A stretch of 64,000 bases of DNA from NCBI RefSeq assembly GCF_004102025.1, contig NZ_CP025228.1:3472001-3536000 (forward strand), in the 5' to 3' direction. The position numbers were made by a program, and so were the translations under genes. Position 1 is the first letter of the stretch. Each line of letters opens with the position of its first letter. Below, piece after piece: positions 46,858-55,389 of the stretch. The notes beneath the pieces were generated by a model, which was not told where the DNA came from, searched no databases, and was given only the letters and a program-made list of their open reading frames with translations. The stretch comes from Actinomyces qiguomingii (GTDB lineage: Bacteria; Actinomycetota; Actinomycetes; Actinomycetales; Actinomycetaceae).

Positions 46858-48617
46858 CGGGCGGGTCCTTCCGGTGCGGTTGTTGGGATGGGAATGGGAG
46901 CGACGGAGGCGGCGTCGGCGGATACCTGGTGCGGGCTGCCGGCGCCCAGGTCCGGGCGGGTGATCCCACGTGGGGCACTGCCCGCAGACGCCTCGCCACG
47001 GCGGCGCCGGTAGGCTCCGGGCACGCGGGAGACGGCAGGGGTGTTGGCTGCGACCGCGCTCGGCGTGGGCGTGGCGGTGGGGTAGTTGCCCGTGAAACAG
47101 GCGGTGCACAGGGCATCGGCGCTCAGACCGGAGGCGGCGACCATCGCCTGCACCGACAGGTAGCCGAGGGAGTCGGCGCCGATGGAGTCGCGGATCTCCT
47201 CCACGCTCATGCCGGTGGCGATCAGTTCGGCACGGGTGGCGAAGTCGACGCCGTAATAGCAGGGCCACAGCACCGGCGGGGAGGAGATGCGCACATGCAC
47301 CTCGGCTGCACCGGCCTCCCGCAGCATGCGCACCAGCGCACGCTGGGTGTTGCCGCGCACAATCGAGTCGTCGACGACGATCAGTCTCTTACCGGCAATC
47401 ACCTCACGCACCGGGTTGAGCTTCAAACGGATGCCCAACTGGCGCAGGGTCTGGGTGGGTTGGATGAAGGTGCGGCCCACATAGGTGTTCTTCACCAGGC
47501 CCTGCCCGTAGGGGATGCCGGAGGCCTGGGCGTAGCCGATGGCGGCCGGGGTACCCGACTCGGGGGTGGCGATCACCAGGTCGGCGTCCACCGGGTGCTC
47601 GCTGGCCAGCGCCGCACCCATGGCATTGCGGGCGGCGATCACCGAGGTGCCGGCAATGCGCGTGTCCGGGCGGGCCAGGTAGACGTACTCGAACACGCAG
47701 CCGGCCCGCCGCGGGGAGGCGAAGCGTGTGGAGCGCACGCCGTCGGCGTCTATCTCGATCAGCTCCCCGGGCTCGATCTCCCTGACGAAGGCGGCCCCGA
47801 GAATGTCCAGGGCGGCACTCTCGGAGGCGATCACCCAGCCGCGCTGCAGGCGGCCGAGCACGAGGGGGCGCACGCCGTGCGGGTCGCGGGCGGCGTACAG
47901 GGTGTGCTCGTCCATGAACACCAGGGAGAAGGCGCCACGCAGCAGGGGCAGCACGCGCCGAGCGGTGGCGGAGATGCTCAGCGGCGGGGAGGCGTCGGCG
48001 TCGGCCACCGGTAGGTACAGGGAGGACTCGGCGTCGACGGCGTCGTAGTCCCAGGCGTCCAGGCGGCCGCGCTGGGAGACCAGCTCCATCAGGGCGGCGA
48101 TGACCGCGGTGTCCGTGGAGGAGCCGCGGCCGAGCTCGCCGGTCAGGTCCTCCCCGCTGGTGCGGTGGACCGCCTCCATGAGCTCGCGGGTGTTGGTGAG
48201 GTTCCCGTTGTGGGTCAGCGCCAGGGTGGAGCCGGCCACCGGCCCGAGCATCGGCTGCGCGTTCTCCCAGGTGCCCGCGCCCTGGGTGGCGTAGCGGACA
48301 TGCCCGACGGCGAGGTGCCCGGTGAGGCTGGACAGGGTGCCGTCGTCGAAGATCTGGGAGACCAGGCCCAGGTCCTTGTAGACCAGGATGTTGCGGCCGT
48401 CGGTGGAGGCGATACCGGCGGCCTCCTGGCCGCGGTGCTGGAGGGCGTACAGGCCGAAATAGGTCAGGCGGGAGGCCTCCTCCCCCGGCGCCCAGACGCC
48501 GAAAACGCCGCACTCTTCGTTCACCTCTGCGCCGGGGGCGAGCGGTGGTTCGGGATGCGTAGGGGCGAGCGCGTCGTTTGGGGGCGGGGTGGTCAGGCCG
48601 GAGTCGCCAAAGCTCAC
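46854..48617 (-). CDS. purF: Amidophosphoribosyltransferase
   Basis: A 587-residue PurF, catalysing the first committed step of purine synthesis (PRPP plus glutamine to phosphoribosylamine). The glutaminase nucleophile Cys lies in NEECGVFGV, preceded by a ~33-residue leader that may be a propeptide. The PRPP site is KRLIVVDDSIVRGNT. Cysteine positions typical of iron-sulfur-type enzymes appear in the C-terminal part (YGVDF... LCTACFTGNYP). A low-complexity extension of about 80 residues follows. First gene of the purF-purM operon. Confidence 0.96.
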   Translation of the reverse strand: MSFGDSGLTTPPPNDALAPTHPEPPLAPGAEVNEECGVFGVWAPGEEASRLTYFGLYALQHRGQEAAGIASTDGRNILVYKDLGLVSQIFDDGTLSSLTGHLAVGHVRYATQGAGTWENAQPMLGPVAGSTLALTHNGNLTNTRELMEAVHRTSGEDLTGELGRGSSTDTAVIAALMELVSQRGRLDAWDYDAVDAESSLYLPVADADASPPLSISATARRVLPLLRGAFSLVFMDEHTLYAARDPHGVRPLVLGRLQRGWVIASESAALDILGAAFVREIEPGELIEIDADGVRSTRFASPRRAGCVFEYVYLARPDTRIAGTSVIAARNAMGAALASEHPVDADLVIATPESGTPAAIGYAQASGIPYGQGLVKNTYVGRTFIQPTQTLRQLGIRLKLNPVREVIAGKRLIVVDDSIVRGNTQRALVRMLREAGAAEVHVRISSPPVLWPCYYGVDFATRAELIATGMSVEEIRDSIGADSLGYLSVQAMVAASGLSADALCTACFTGNYPTATPTPSAVAANTPAVSRVPGAYRRRRGEASAGSAPRGITRPDLGAGSPHQVSADAASVAPIPIPTTAPEGPAR

Positions 48618-48689
48618 TCAGGCATTGTCTCACACGCACCGCGTCCCTCGCCGAGATCGGCGCGAACGGACGGAAGGCGCCCATATCTA

Positions 48690-48765
48690 CCGAACTCGGC
48701 AGTAACGTCGACCGAACTCGGCAGTAACGTCGACCGAACTCGGCGGTCATTCCGACCGAACTCGG
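48690..48765. repeat. 22-bp phased CCGAACTCGG array, four units
   Basis: CCGAACTCGG boxes start at 48690, 48712, 48734 and 48756, exactly 22 bp apart, in the gap between the 5'-nucleotidase end and the purF start. The last box lies inside the nucleotidase gene and supplies its C-terminal codons. Each box is a CCGA/TCGG dyad with a 2-base centre. Confidence 0.9.
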
Positions 48766-51047
48766 CGAGTGCGCAATAGCGCGCCACCGCCCATCAGGCC
48801 GAGGGCCAGCACACCGAGGACCATCGGTGCGCCGGTGCGGGCCAGCGCTCCCTGCTTGCCGCGCCCCGTCGTCGATGTCGCGCTGGCAGTCGGCACTCCA
48901 CCTGGCCCCGGAGCCGCGGCGGTCGGTCCCGCCGTCGGGGCTGCGCCCGCCGTCGGCGTTCCCGGGGTCGCCGTCGGCCCGGCGGATACCGGGCGGGCGA
49001 CCTGGGCGGTGACGGCGAGGGTATCGGTGGTGCCGTCGGCCTTGGTGACGGTAAAGGAGACAACCGCGCACGTCGTGCTCACGCCGTCGATCGTGCAAGC
49101 CTGGGTGGCGACGCCGTCGGGAAGCGTGAAGGTGAGCGTCGCCTGGCCGGTCTCGGGCAGGCCCGGGGTGACCGTGGCGTCGATGTCGCTCGTTGTCAGC
49201 GTGCGGACCGAGCCGTCGGCCATGGCTACGGTGGCGGCGACCGCGACTGCGGCGTCACCCACGCCCTGCTCGACGGTGGCCGAGTAGCTCAGACCGGTCA
49301 GACGGGCCGTCACCGTATCGCCGTCGATAGCCAGGGCGGTACCCACCTGGTGTGTACGGAAGGAGGCGGTGGCCGGCGCCACCCGCACCAAGTACTCGGA
49401 GGTGACCGTGCGATCGAGAATGCCGGTGTTGATCATCGTCTTGTCGCCCAGGGTGGTGAAGTTGTCACCGCCCGCCAGCAGGAAGGTGTTGGAGGCAACG
49501 GTGACGCTCGCCGCATCCTCGAGCAGCTTGCCGTCGATGTAGACGGCGTCAACCACCCGCGAGCGCGCCTCGGCGATGTCATCGGCAAGACTCTCAATGA
49601 GGGCGGCCCGCTCCGCTTCGGAGGCGTTGGAGATCCGCGTGAAGTAGTCCTCGAGCCGGTCGGCGGCCTCCTGGTCCAGGTAGACCTCGACGTTGTCGGA
49701 GGTTCCCAGCATGAGCGTGGCGCGCGTGGTCGTCGGCTGGAACTGCTCGGCGAAAACCTGCTTGACCTCGGCACCGGTGTAGGTCGCGTAGGCCATCTCA
49801 TTGCCGAAGGGCTGCACCATGTAGGCCTCGCCCGCGGTGAGTTCGCCCGCAAAGTAGTCGGCGCGCACGCCACCGGGATTCATCAATCCGATCGCGTAGT
49901 CGGTGGCCGGCTGGATGTCCTGCGCCAGCCAGGAGCCGAAGGAGGTGGCAATGAGGTTGGAGGCCGTGGACTCGGTGGAGCGGTTGGCGCCGTAGTCCGC
50001 GCCGTCATTGGTGCCGCGCAGGAAGTCCGATCCCAGCGTGGTCAGTACCTCGTTGCCGGCGATCTCGGAATCCGCCTTCGCCTGCGCGACGATCCCGGCC
50101 ACCCCGTAGGCGTCGGTGGTGCAGTTGGAGCCCGCCAGGTCCAGGTTCCGAGCAGTGGCGGCGGTGACGTTCTTGGTGCCGTCGGCGGATGTGGTCACCG
50201 TCAGGGAGATCTCTCCGAGCTTGAGCCCGTAGTGGTCGGGCTGGACGACGGCGATATCCGTGCCCTCGGTCGACTTCACCACCTCGGCGAAGGGCACATG
50301 GGTGTGGCCGGCGACGACGGCGTCGACGGCGCCGTTGAACTGGTTGCCGTAGATGGCGGCGTCCTGGTGGGCCAGGACCACAACGACGTCGGCCTCCCCG
50401 TTGGCGGCGTCGCCGTCCTTGAGGGTTCGGGCGCGCGCGTTGGCGGTGGCGGTGGCGTCTGAGACGGTCAGGCCCTCCAGCGCGGACTTGGACACCAGAC
50501 TGGGCAGCTCCTCGGTGACGACGCCGATGAAGCCGACCCGAACGCCGTCGACCTCGGTGATCCAAATGCCATCTCCCGAGCCCTCGGCAGTCAGCGCGGC
50601 GTTGCCAGTGACGTTGGCGGACAGGACCGGGGCGTTGAAGGCGGGCAGGAGGCGATCGGCGAGGTCGGTGATGCCCTTGTCGAACTCGTGGTTGCCGGCG
50701 CTGGTGACGTCCAGGCCGATGGCGTTGAGGACGTCGATGGTGGGCTGGTCGTCCAGGACGGAGGAGATGTAGGCGCTGCCGCCGACGTTGTCTCCGTTGG
50801 AGACGAAGAGCGTGCTGGGGTTGCGGGCGCGGGCGGCCGCGATCTCACAGGCCAGGGTGACGGCGCCGGGCTCGTCGCCGGTGGTCTCGATGTGGCCGTG
50901 CAGGTCGGTGATGCCGAGGATGTTCAGCGTAGTGGTTGCCTCGGCCGGCTCCGCGGCCGCCGTGGCCGGAGTGGTCAGTGCCGGTGCGAGGGTGCCCAGG
51001 GCGAGGGCCACCGTGAAGGCGGCAAGGCGGCGATATAGGTGTGTCAT
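48747..51047 (-). CDS. Cell-wall-anchored 5'-nucleotidase/metallophosphatase
   Basis: A 766-residue exported protein. A signal peptide (RRLAAFTVALALGTLAPAL) is followed by the metallophosphatase domain (ITDLHGH, NGDNVGGSAYIS, AGNHEFDKG, AHQDA, GHTHVPF) and the 5'-nucleotidase substrate domain (NPGGVRADY, QPFGNEMAYATYTG). Repeated Ig-like sequence, a Pro/Ala/Thr/Gly linker and LARTG followed by a hydrophobic helix and RTRRVRSE complete it. LARTG fits the LAxTG signal of class E sortases, so it should be covalently attached to the wall, releasing phosphate and nucleosides from extracellular nucleotides. ATG 51047 starts the signal peptide; a longer frame runs into the toxin promoter region. Confidence 0.92.
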   Translation of the reverse strand: MTHLYRRLAAFTVALALGTLAPALTTPATAAAEPAEATTTLNILGITDLHGHIETTGDEPGAVTLACEIAAARARNPSTLFVSNGDNVGGSAYISSVLDDQPTIDVLNAIGLDVTSAGNHEFDKGITDLADRLLPAFNAPVLSANVTGNAALTAEGSGDGIWITEVDGVRVGFIGVVTEELPSLVSKSALEGLTVSDATATANARARTLKDGDAANGEADVVVVLAHQDAAIYGNQFNGAVDAVVAGHTHVPFAEVVKSTEGTDIAVVQPDHYGLKLGEISLTVTTSADGTKNVTAATARNLDLAGSNCTTDAYGVAGIVAQAKADSEIAGNEVLTTLGSDFLRGTNDGADYGANRSTESTASNLIATSFGSWLAQDIQPATDYAIGLMNPGGVRADYFAGELTAGEAYMVQPFGNEMAYATYTGAEVKQVFAEQFQPTTTRATLMLGTSDNVEVYLDQEAADRLEDYFTRISNASEAERAALIESLADDIAEARSRVVDAVYIDGKLLEDAASVTVASNTFLLAGGDNFTTLGDKTMINTGILDRTVTSEYLVRVAPATASFRTHQVGTALAIDGDTVTARLTGLSYSATVEQGVGDAAVAVAATVAMADGSVRTLTTSDIDATVTPGLPETGQATLTFTLPDGVATQACTIDGVSTTCAVVSFTVTKADGTTDTLAVTAQVARPVSAGPTATPGTPTAGAAPTAGPTAAAPGPGGVPTASATSTTGRGKQGALARTGAPMVLGVLALGLMGGGALLRTRRVRSE

Positions 51048-51227
51048 GAGCGTTCTCGGGAGGTCAGTGGGGCGGAGGACCCGACCAGTGTAGGTCACTT
51101 CACACCGCCGCGGGCCCAATGGAGCCGCGTCTCCGGGAGCCGGCTGCCAGCACGTGTTTGGCATCGCAACATACCGGGCATTACGGTTTCGCCACTTATT
51201 CCTGGTGGCTCCTGCGAGCAGCCTCGG

Positions 51228-53525
51228 TTGCCCCGTCCGCTCCGGCACCACCGGAGCTGTGGGAACGGACGTTGGCGAGATGGCGCGACTGGCTCACTGA
51301 GCCGCGCCGGAGACAAGCTCCACGCCAGGACGTGGGAGCGGGCGTTGGCGGGATGGCGCGACTGGCTGGGGCGGCACGACCGGTTCGCGCGGGGGTTGTT
51401 CTGGGTCTCGAGGTTCAGCCAGCGCGCCGCGGTGGTGTTGCTGCTGGTGGTGCTGGTCCTGGTGCCGCGGGTCGGGGTGGCGATGGTGCCGGCGGTGTTC
51501 ATGACCGCCTGTACCGGGCTGCTGGCCCTAGCCGCCGGCGCCGGTTTCACCATCGCCGAGGACACCGCCAGACGCCTGCCCGCCCCCGGAATGCTGGCCT
51601 CCCTCCTGGGCGAACGCCGCATCACCTACGGCCTGAACCCCTTCACCTCCGGCGCCTTCAGCCTCCCCGACTCCGGCCTGATCGGCCTACTGACAGGCGA
51701 TGATCACGGCGGATCAACCATGGTGGTCGGCCACCAGACCTCCACCATGCTCGTGGCCTGCGCGATCGCGATCAGCATCACCCTGTGGCGCAACCCCACC
51801 ACCACCAGACACGCAACCACCAGGCTGACCGGGCGGATGGTGGCACGCCGACTACTGGCATGGACGCCAGCGGCCCTGGCGGGGCTGGTGGTGATCACCG
51901 ACCACGCCGCCTACAACGCCACCGCCGCCTCCTACTCCTGGGTGGAGTCCGGGCAGGGCATACCCGACTGGATGATCCTGGCCTGGGCCGCCGCAGGTCG
52001 CGGACACGCCCAACCCTGGCTCGCCGCCATCGCCTTCATCATCTGCCTACTCATCGACGTTCATCACCGGCAGCACGCCACCACACCCACCACAGACGCA
52101 GCCCAACCAGCAGCGGTACAAGCCATAGCGCCGCCAACACAGCCAGCCCCGGCTTCGGTTCCGGGCATCGGCGCCGGTTCCGGCGGCCTCCCGCCGGCAG
52201 CAGGCCCCACGCCGCCAGTGGGAGGCCCCACGCCGGCGCCGGGTTCCGGGGCGCCGGGCTCCGGTGTGCCGGGGGCCGGGGCGCCGCGGGCCGGGGCGCC
52301 GAGGTCGGGCATACCGGTGTCGGGCTCCGGCGTCGGTTCTGGCGTGGGTTCTGTCCTGTGGGGGTGGCTGCGGTCCCTGGCCGGGTTGGTGCGGGCGCTA
52401 GCGACCTCCACACGCGCCGACCTCACCACCATTCTGGGCGCCTACACCCGGCCCGGCCTGGACCGGGCCGCCCGCATGGTCACCGGCCGCCAAGCACAAG
52501 CATCGGTCATACAAGCCCGCGCCCACACCCAGGCCCAGGCAACCCCCGGCCCCGAACCCGCCTCCCGGCACCGATTCCGACTCACCGCCCTCGCCATCGG
52601 CCTGGCCGCCGCCGCGGCCTGCCTGGCCTACGGACTGACCATGGCCCGCACCATCGGGGTGTCGGTAACCACCGACGGGGACCAGGTCTTCTTCGCCGGC
52701 CTCCTGGACGCCCTGGCCTACTGGTGGGACCAACTCACCTTCGGCCAACAAATCGCGGTAACCGCCTACATCGCCATGCTCGCCCTGGCCGCCTGCAGCT
52801 CGGTCGGACTCGCCCTAGGAATCGCCGGAGCCATCACCTGGGCCTTCGCCCACGGCCACGGTCTGGCCTCCTTCCTACGCGACCCCAACACCGCCTTCAC
52901 CGAATACCCCAAGAACACCACCCCCGGCCAACTACTACTCGACACCCTCGACTTCGCCCTGACCTTCATACCCGGCTCCGCCATCGCACTGGGCACCCGC
53001 CGGGCAGTCACCACCGCCGCCACCAGACAAACCACCCGCCAAGCCGCAGAAACCGCAGCAGAACAAGCCGGCCGCTCCGCCGCCCGCACCTGGACCAAAC
53101 AACAAGTAAGCGACTGGGTCAACGGACTGCGCACCGTCGTCCGCAAACCCTCTACCACCGCAATCCAGTACCAACACCGCGTCCTAGGCACCAACGTCGA
53201 GCGCGTCATCCCCACAGGCGTCCCCGGCGAGACCATCGTGGCAGACGCCGTCACCAAGGAAGGGAACATCGCCATGGCCTACGAAGCAAAACACACTGCA
53301 GGCGGAGCGAATGCTCTATACGAAGGAGGCAATAAGCCGGAGTTTCTATACCGACAATTCGACCTAGAGATAGAGCGATACGGGCGGGCGATACGAAATC
53401 CAGACAATCCCCTAGGAGGTCTCACTCTCGTCACCAACACCGAGAAAGCCGCCGAATTCCTCGGGCAACGCGCCCACAGTATACTCGGCGACGACATCCA
53501 ACTGACCATCAAGGTAATCCCCTAA
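51228..53525 (+). CDS. Polymorphic toxin: PrsW-like protease domain plus restriction-fold nuclease tip
   Basis: A protein of up to about 765 residues; the start is uncertain (TTG 51228 or TTG 51345). The N-terminal ~290 residues have about five to six hydrophobic segments and the markers AGAGFTIAEDTARRLP, MVVGHQTSTM and ITDHAAYNA, which resemble the E, H and H-x-x-(Y/W)-N motifs of PrsW-family intramembrane proteases. A Pro/Gly-rich linker (about 310-375 in this numbering), three more hydrophobic segments and a pretoxin-like region follow. The last ~120 residues (QYQHRVLG, D..., YEAKH, then RQFDLEIERYGRAI and NPDNPLGGLTLVTNT) form a restriction-endonuclease-fold toxin resembling Tox-REase-2. 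The tip is visibly richer in A/T than the rest. An immunity gene follows 36 bases later. Confidence 0.75.
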   Translation: MPRPLRHHRSCGNGRWRDGATGSLSRAGDKLHARTWERALAGWRDWLGRHDRFARGLFWVSRFSQRAAVVLLLVVLVLVPRVGVAMVPAVFMTACTGLLALAAGAGFTIAEDTARRLPAPGMLASLLGERRITYGLNPFTSGAFSLPDSGLIGLLTGDDHGGSTMVVGHQTSTMLVACAIAISITLWRNPTTTRHATTRLTGRMVARRLLAWTPAALAGLVVITDHAAYNATAASYSWVESGQGIPDWMILAWAAAGRGHAQPWLAAIAFIICLLIDVHHRQHATTPTTDAAQPAAVQAIAPPTQPAPASVPGIGAGSGGLPPAAGPTPPVGGPTPAPGSGAPGSGVPGAGAPRAGAPRSGIPVSGSGVGSGVGSVLWGWLRSLAGLVRALATSTRADLTTILGAYTRPGLDRAARMVTGRQAQASVIQARAHTQAQATPGPEPASRHRFRLTALAIGLAAAAACLAYGLTMARTIGVSVTTDGDQVFFAGLLDALAYWWDQLTFGQQIAVTAYIAMLALAACSSVGLALGIAGAITWAFAHGHGLASFLRDPNTAFTEYPKNTTPGQLLLDTLDFALTFIPGSAIALGTRRAVTTAATRQTTRQAAETAAEQAGRSAARTWTKQQVSDWVNGLRTVVRKPSTTAIQYQHRVLGTNVERVIPTGVPGETIVADAVTKEGNIAMAYEAKHTAGGANALYEGGNKPEFLYRQFDLEIERYGRAIRNPDNPLGGLTLVTNTEKAAEFLGQRAHSILGDDIQLTIKVIP

Positions 53526-53561
53526 GGATGCCTACACAATAGCACAGACAAGGAAAGACTC

Positions 53562-53993
53562 ATGAGTTCATATTATTCGATACTGCCTCCAGGACACACA
53601 GACTCGATCATCGCAGACAAAGACACTTTTATTCGTGCCGCCCAGAAGCAATGGCCCGGATGTCGCATATTCCACGCCGGACATGGAGAACACGACTCAG
53701 ATGTAGACATCTTCCCGATATTCGATGGCACCGAGATGCAGGTATTTCACTTTCCTGACGGAAAAGTTGTATCAGCTCGTGGCGCATTACCCGACCGGGG
53801 GATTGCAGAAGTCGCCGCATGGGTGCGCACCTTGAATCCAGACCCTGACTTCGTTCTCTGGTTGACTGACATGTTCTTCACTGGCCACGTCGTACTCACC
53901 CCCGGCATCACCCCGGAGCAGATACGCGCCTCATGGGTCGACCACGCCGAGCACGACCCGGCAGTCGAGTACCCGGAATACTTCGGCAACTGA
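53562..53993 (+). CDS. Probable immunity protein 1
   Basis: A 143-residue acidic cytoplasmic protein directly after the toxin gene, with AAGGA eight bases before ATG. It is about 60% identical by eye to the second copy at 54593 over 140 residues (ILPPG.TD.IIAD.DTFI.AA, WPGCR, DVFPIFDG, LTPGITPEQI). No known enzyme motif is seen. Position, size and acidity point to an inhibitor of the preceding nuclease tip. Its base composition is as A/T-rich as the toxin tip and unlike the second copy. Possible family: an unrecognised Imm domain. Confidence 0.7.
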   Translation: MSSYYSILPPGHTDSIIADKDTFIRAAQKQWPGCRIFHAGHGEHDSDVDIFPIFDGTEMQVFHFPDGKVVSARGALPDRGIAEVAAWVRTLNPDPDFVLWLTDMFFTGHVVLTPGITPEQIRASWVDHAEHDPAVEYPEYFGN

Positions 53994-54100
53994 GTCTGCC
54001 ACCGGCATTGCGGACCCCGGCATGTGGCGGTAACGTAACGGCGACTCGCCGGCCGGATATCCGGCCGGTGTGAGGAACGTAGAAGCGTAGGTGAGGCACG

Positions 54101-54502
54101 GTGAGTAGACGACACCCTCACGGGCACGGGCCCGACAACGAGTCGACTGAAGCGCCCGCGGCAGACAACAGGAGCCTTGTGGTGCGCATCGTCCCCACCG
54201 GCATCCCCGGGGAGACGGTGGCGATCGACAAAATCACCCTGGAGGATGACTACGCGACCTCCTGGCTGAGCAAGTACGCTGGCGACCCCGCCACCCAGTA
54301 CCGCGGCGCCAGACCACGCGGCCTGTACCGCCAGCTCGACCGCGAACTGGAGCGCCACGGGCGCACCATCAACCACCCGAGCAACCCGCTCGGCAAACTC
54401 ATACTCGTCACCAACACCAAGCAATCTGTGGCTCTCCTACAGCAGCGGGCCCGAGAGGTATTGGGCGCCGACTTCCCCGTGACTGTCAAGCTCATGCCCT
54501 AA
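54101..54502 (+). CDS. Orphan toxin-tip cassette, probably catalytically dead
   Basis: A 133-residue protein whose residues about 28-133 align with the toxin's C-terminal domain: PTGIPGETV against PTGVPGETI, RQLDRELERHGRTINHPSNPLGKLILVTNT against the matching toxin stretch, and the same ending (TVKLMP against TIKVIP). The nuclease core is altered: YEAKH in the toxin is WLSKY here, so the acidic residue of the ExK motif is gone. It has its own GTG start (54101) with GAGG upstream, but no export or linker domain. This is the expected form of a displaced older tip. It might alternatively have become an immunity-like or regulatory protein. Confidence 0.65.
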   Translation: MSRRHPHGHGPDNESTEAPAADNRSLVVRIVPTGIPGETVAIDKITLEDDYATSWLSKYAGDPATQYRGARPRGLYRQLDRELERHGRTINHPSNPLGKLILVTNTKQSVALLQQRAREVLGADFPVTVKLMP

Positions 54503-54592
54503 GCCCCTGGCGCACCCCAAACAGAACAGACCGCCCCAGCACCCTCCCCGGGTCGGCACCCCGGAGATCTCCAACCAAGCGAGGAACCACCC

Positions 54593-55105
54593 ATGAGCGC
54601 CAAGTACACGATCCTGCCACCCGGCCCCACCGACCTGATCATCGCCGACCGGGACACCTTCATCACCGCCGCCCAGCAGCACTGGCCCGGATGCCGCACC
54701 TTCCTCGCCAGTCACGGACCCCACGACTCCGACGCCGACGTCTTCCCCATCTTCGACGGCGAAGAACTAGAGGTCTGTCACTTCCCCGATAACCAGACCA
54801 TCGGCGTCGACGCACTATCCGGAACCACCGCCGTCGCCGAGGTCGCCGCCTGGGTGCGCTCCCTCAACCCCGACCCCAACCTCGCCCTGTGGCTGACCGA
54901 CGACTTCTTCCAAAACCACGTAGTGCTCACCCCAGGCATAACCCCGGAACAGATCAACACCTCCTGGGTCAACCACGCCGAACACAACCCCATGACCGAG
55001 TACCCCCAGTACTTCACCGACGCACCCGGCGTATTCACGCCCCAGCCACAGCCCGCCACCAAAACCGGGCGGCTACCCCACTGGATCTCCGGCAGAGGCC
55101 GATAG
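54593..55105 (+). CDS. Probable immunity protein 2 (paralog of immunity 1)
   Basis: A 170-residue paralog of the protein at 53562, with an extra C-terminal tail of about 28 residues (PQPQPATKTGRLPHWISGRGR, in part). GAGGAACCACCC precedes the ATG. It follows the orphan toxin tip by about 90 bases, mirroring the toxin-immunity order upstream. Its GC content is that of the chromosome. It would protect against the older tip or a related nuclease from neighbouring strains. Confidence 0.68.
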   Translation: MSAKYTILPPGPTDLIIADRDTFITAAQQHWPGCRTFLASHGPHDSDADVFPIFDGEELEVCHFPDNQTIGVDALSGTTAVAEVAAWVRSLNPDPNLALWLTDDFFQNHVVLTPGITPEQINTSWVNHAEHNPMTEYPQYFTDAPGVFTPQPQPATKTGRLPHWISGRGR

Positions 55106-55197
55106 CACAGAGCAGCCGAGGGAGACGGAAGGCTTGCCCGGGCCGCCGGAAACGCGTCGAGGCCGGCCGTATCGGCCGACCTCGACGGTAATAACAA

Positions 55198-55339
55198 CCG
55201 AACTCGGTGGTTATTTCGACCGAACTCGGTGGTTACTTCAACCGAACTCGGTGGTTACTTCAACTGAACTCGGTGGTTACTTCAACCGAACTCGGTGGTT
55301 ATTTCTACCGAACTCGGTGGTTATTTCTACCGAACTCGG
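55198..55339. repeat. 22-bp phased CCGAACTCGG array, seven units
   Basis: Boxes start at 55198, 55220, 55242, 55264 (CTGAACTCGG), 55286, 55308 and 55330, exactly 22 bp apart, with TGGTTA(C/T)TTC(A/G/T)A between them. It lies between the convergent immunity and fruA genes. Confidence 0.92.
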
Positions 55340-55389
55340 TGGCGGGGAGGGCGCCCGGGATAGGAAGCGCCGCTCCGTGCCGCTCCGGC

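Noticed and set aside
45664..47268. Long N-terminal extension on purM
   Set aside because: It reads the 3' part of purF in another frame; ATG 46857 overlaps the purF stop as expected.
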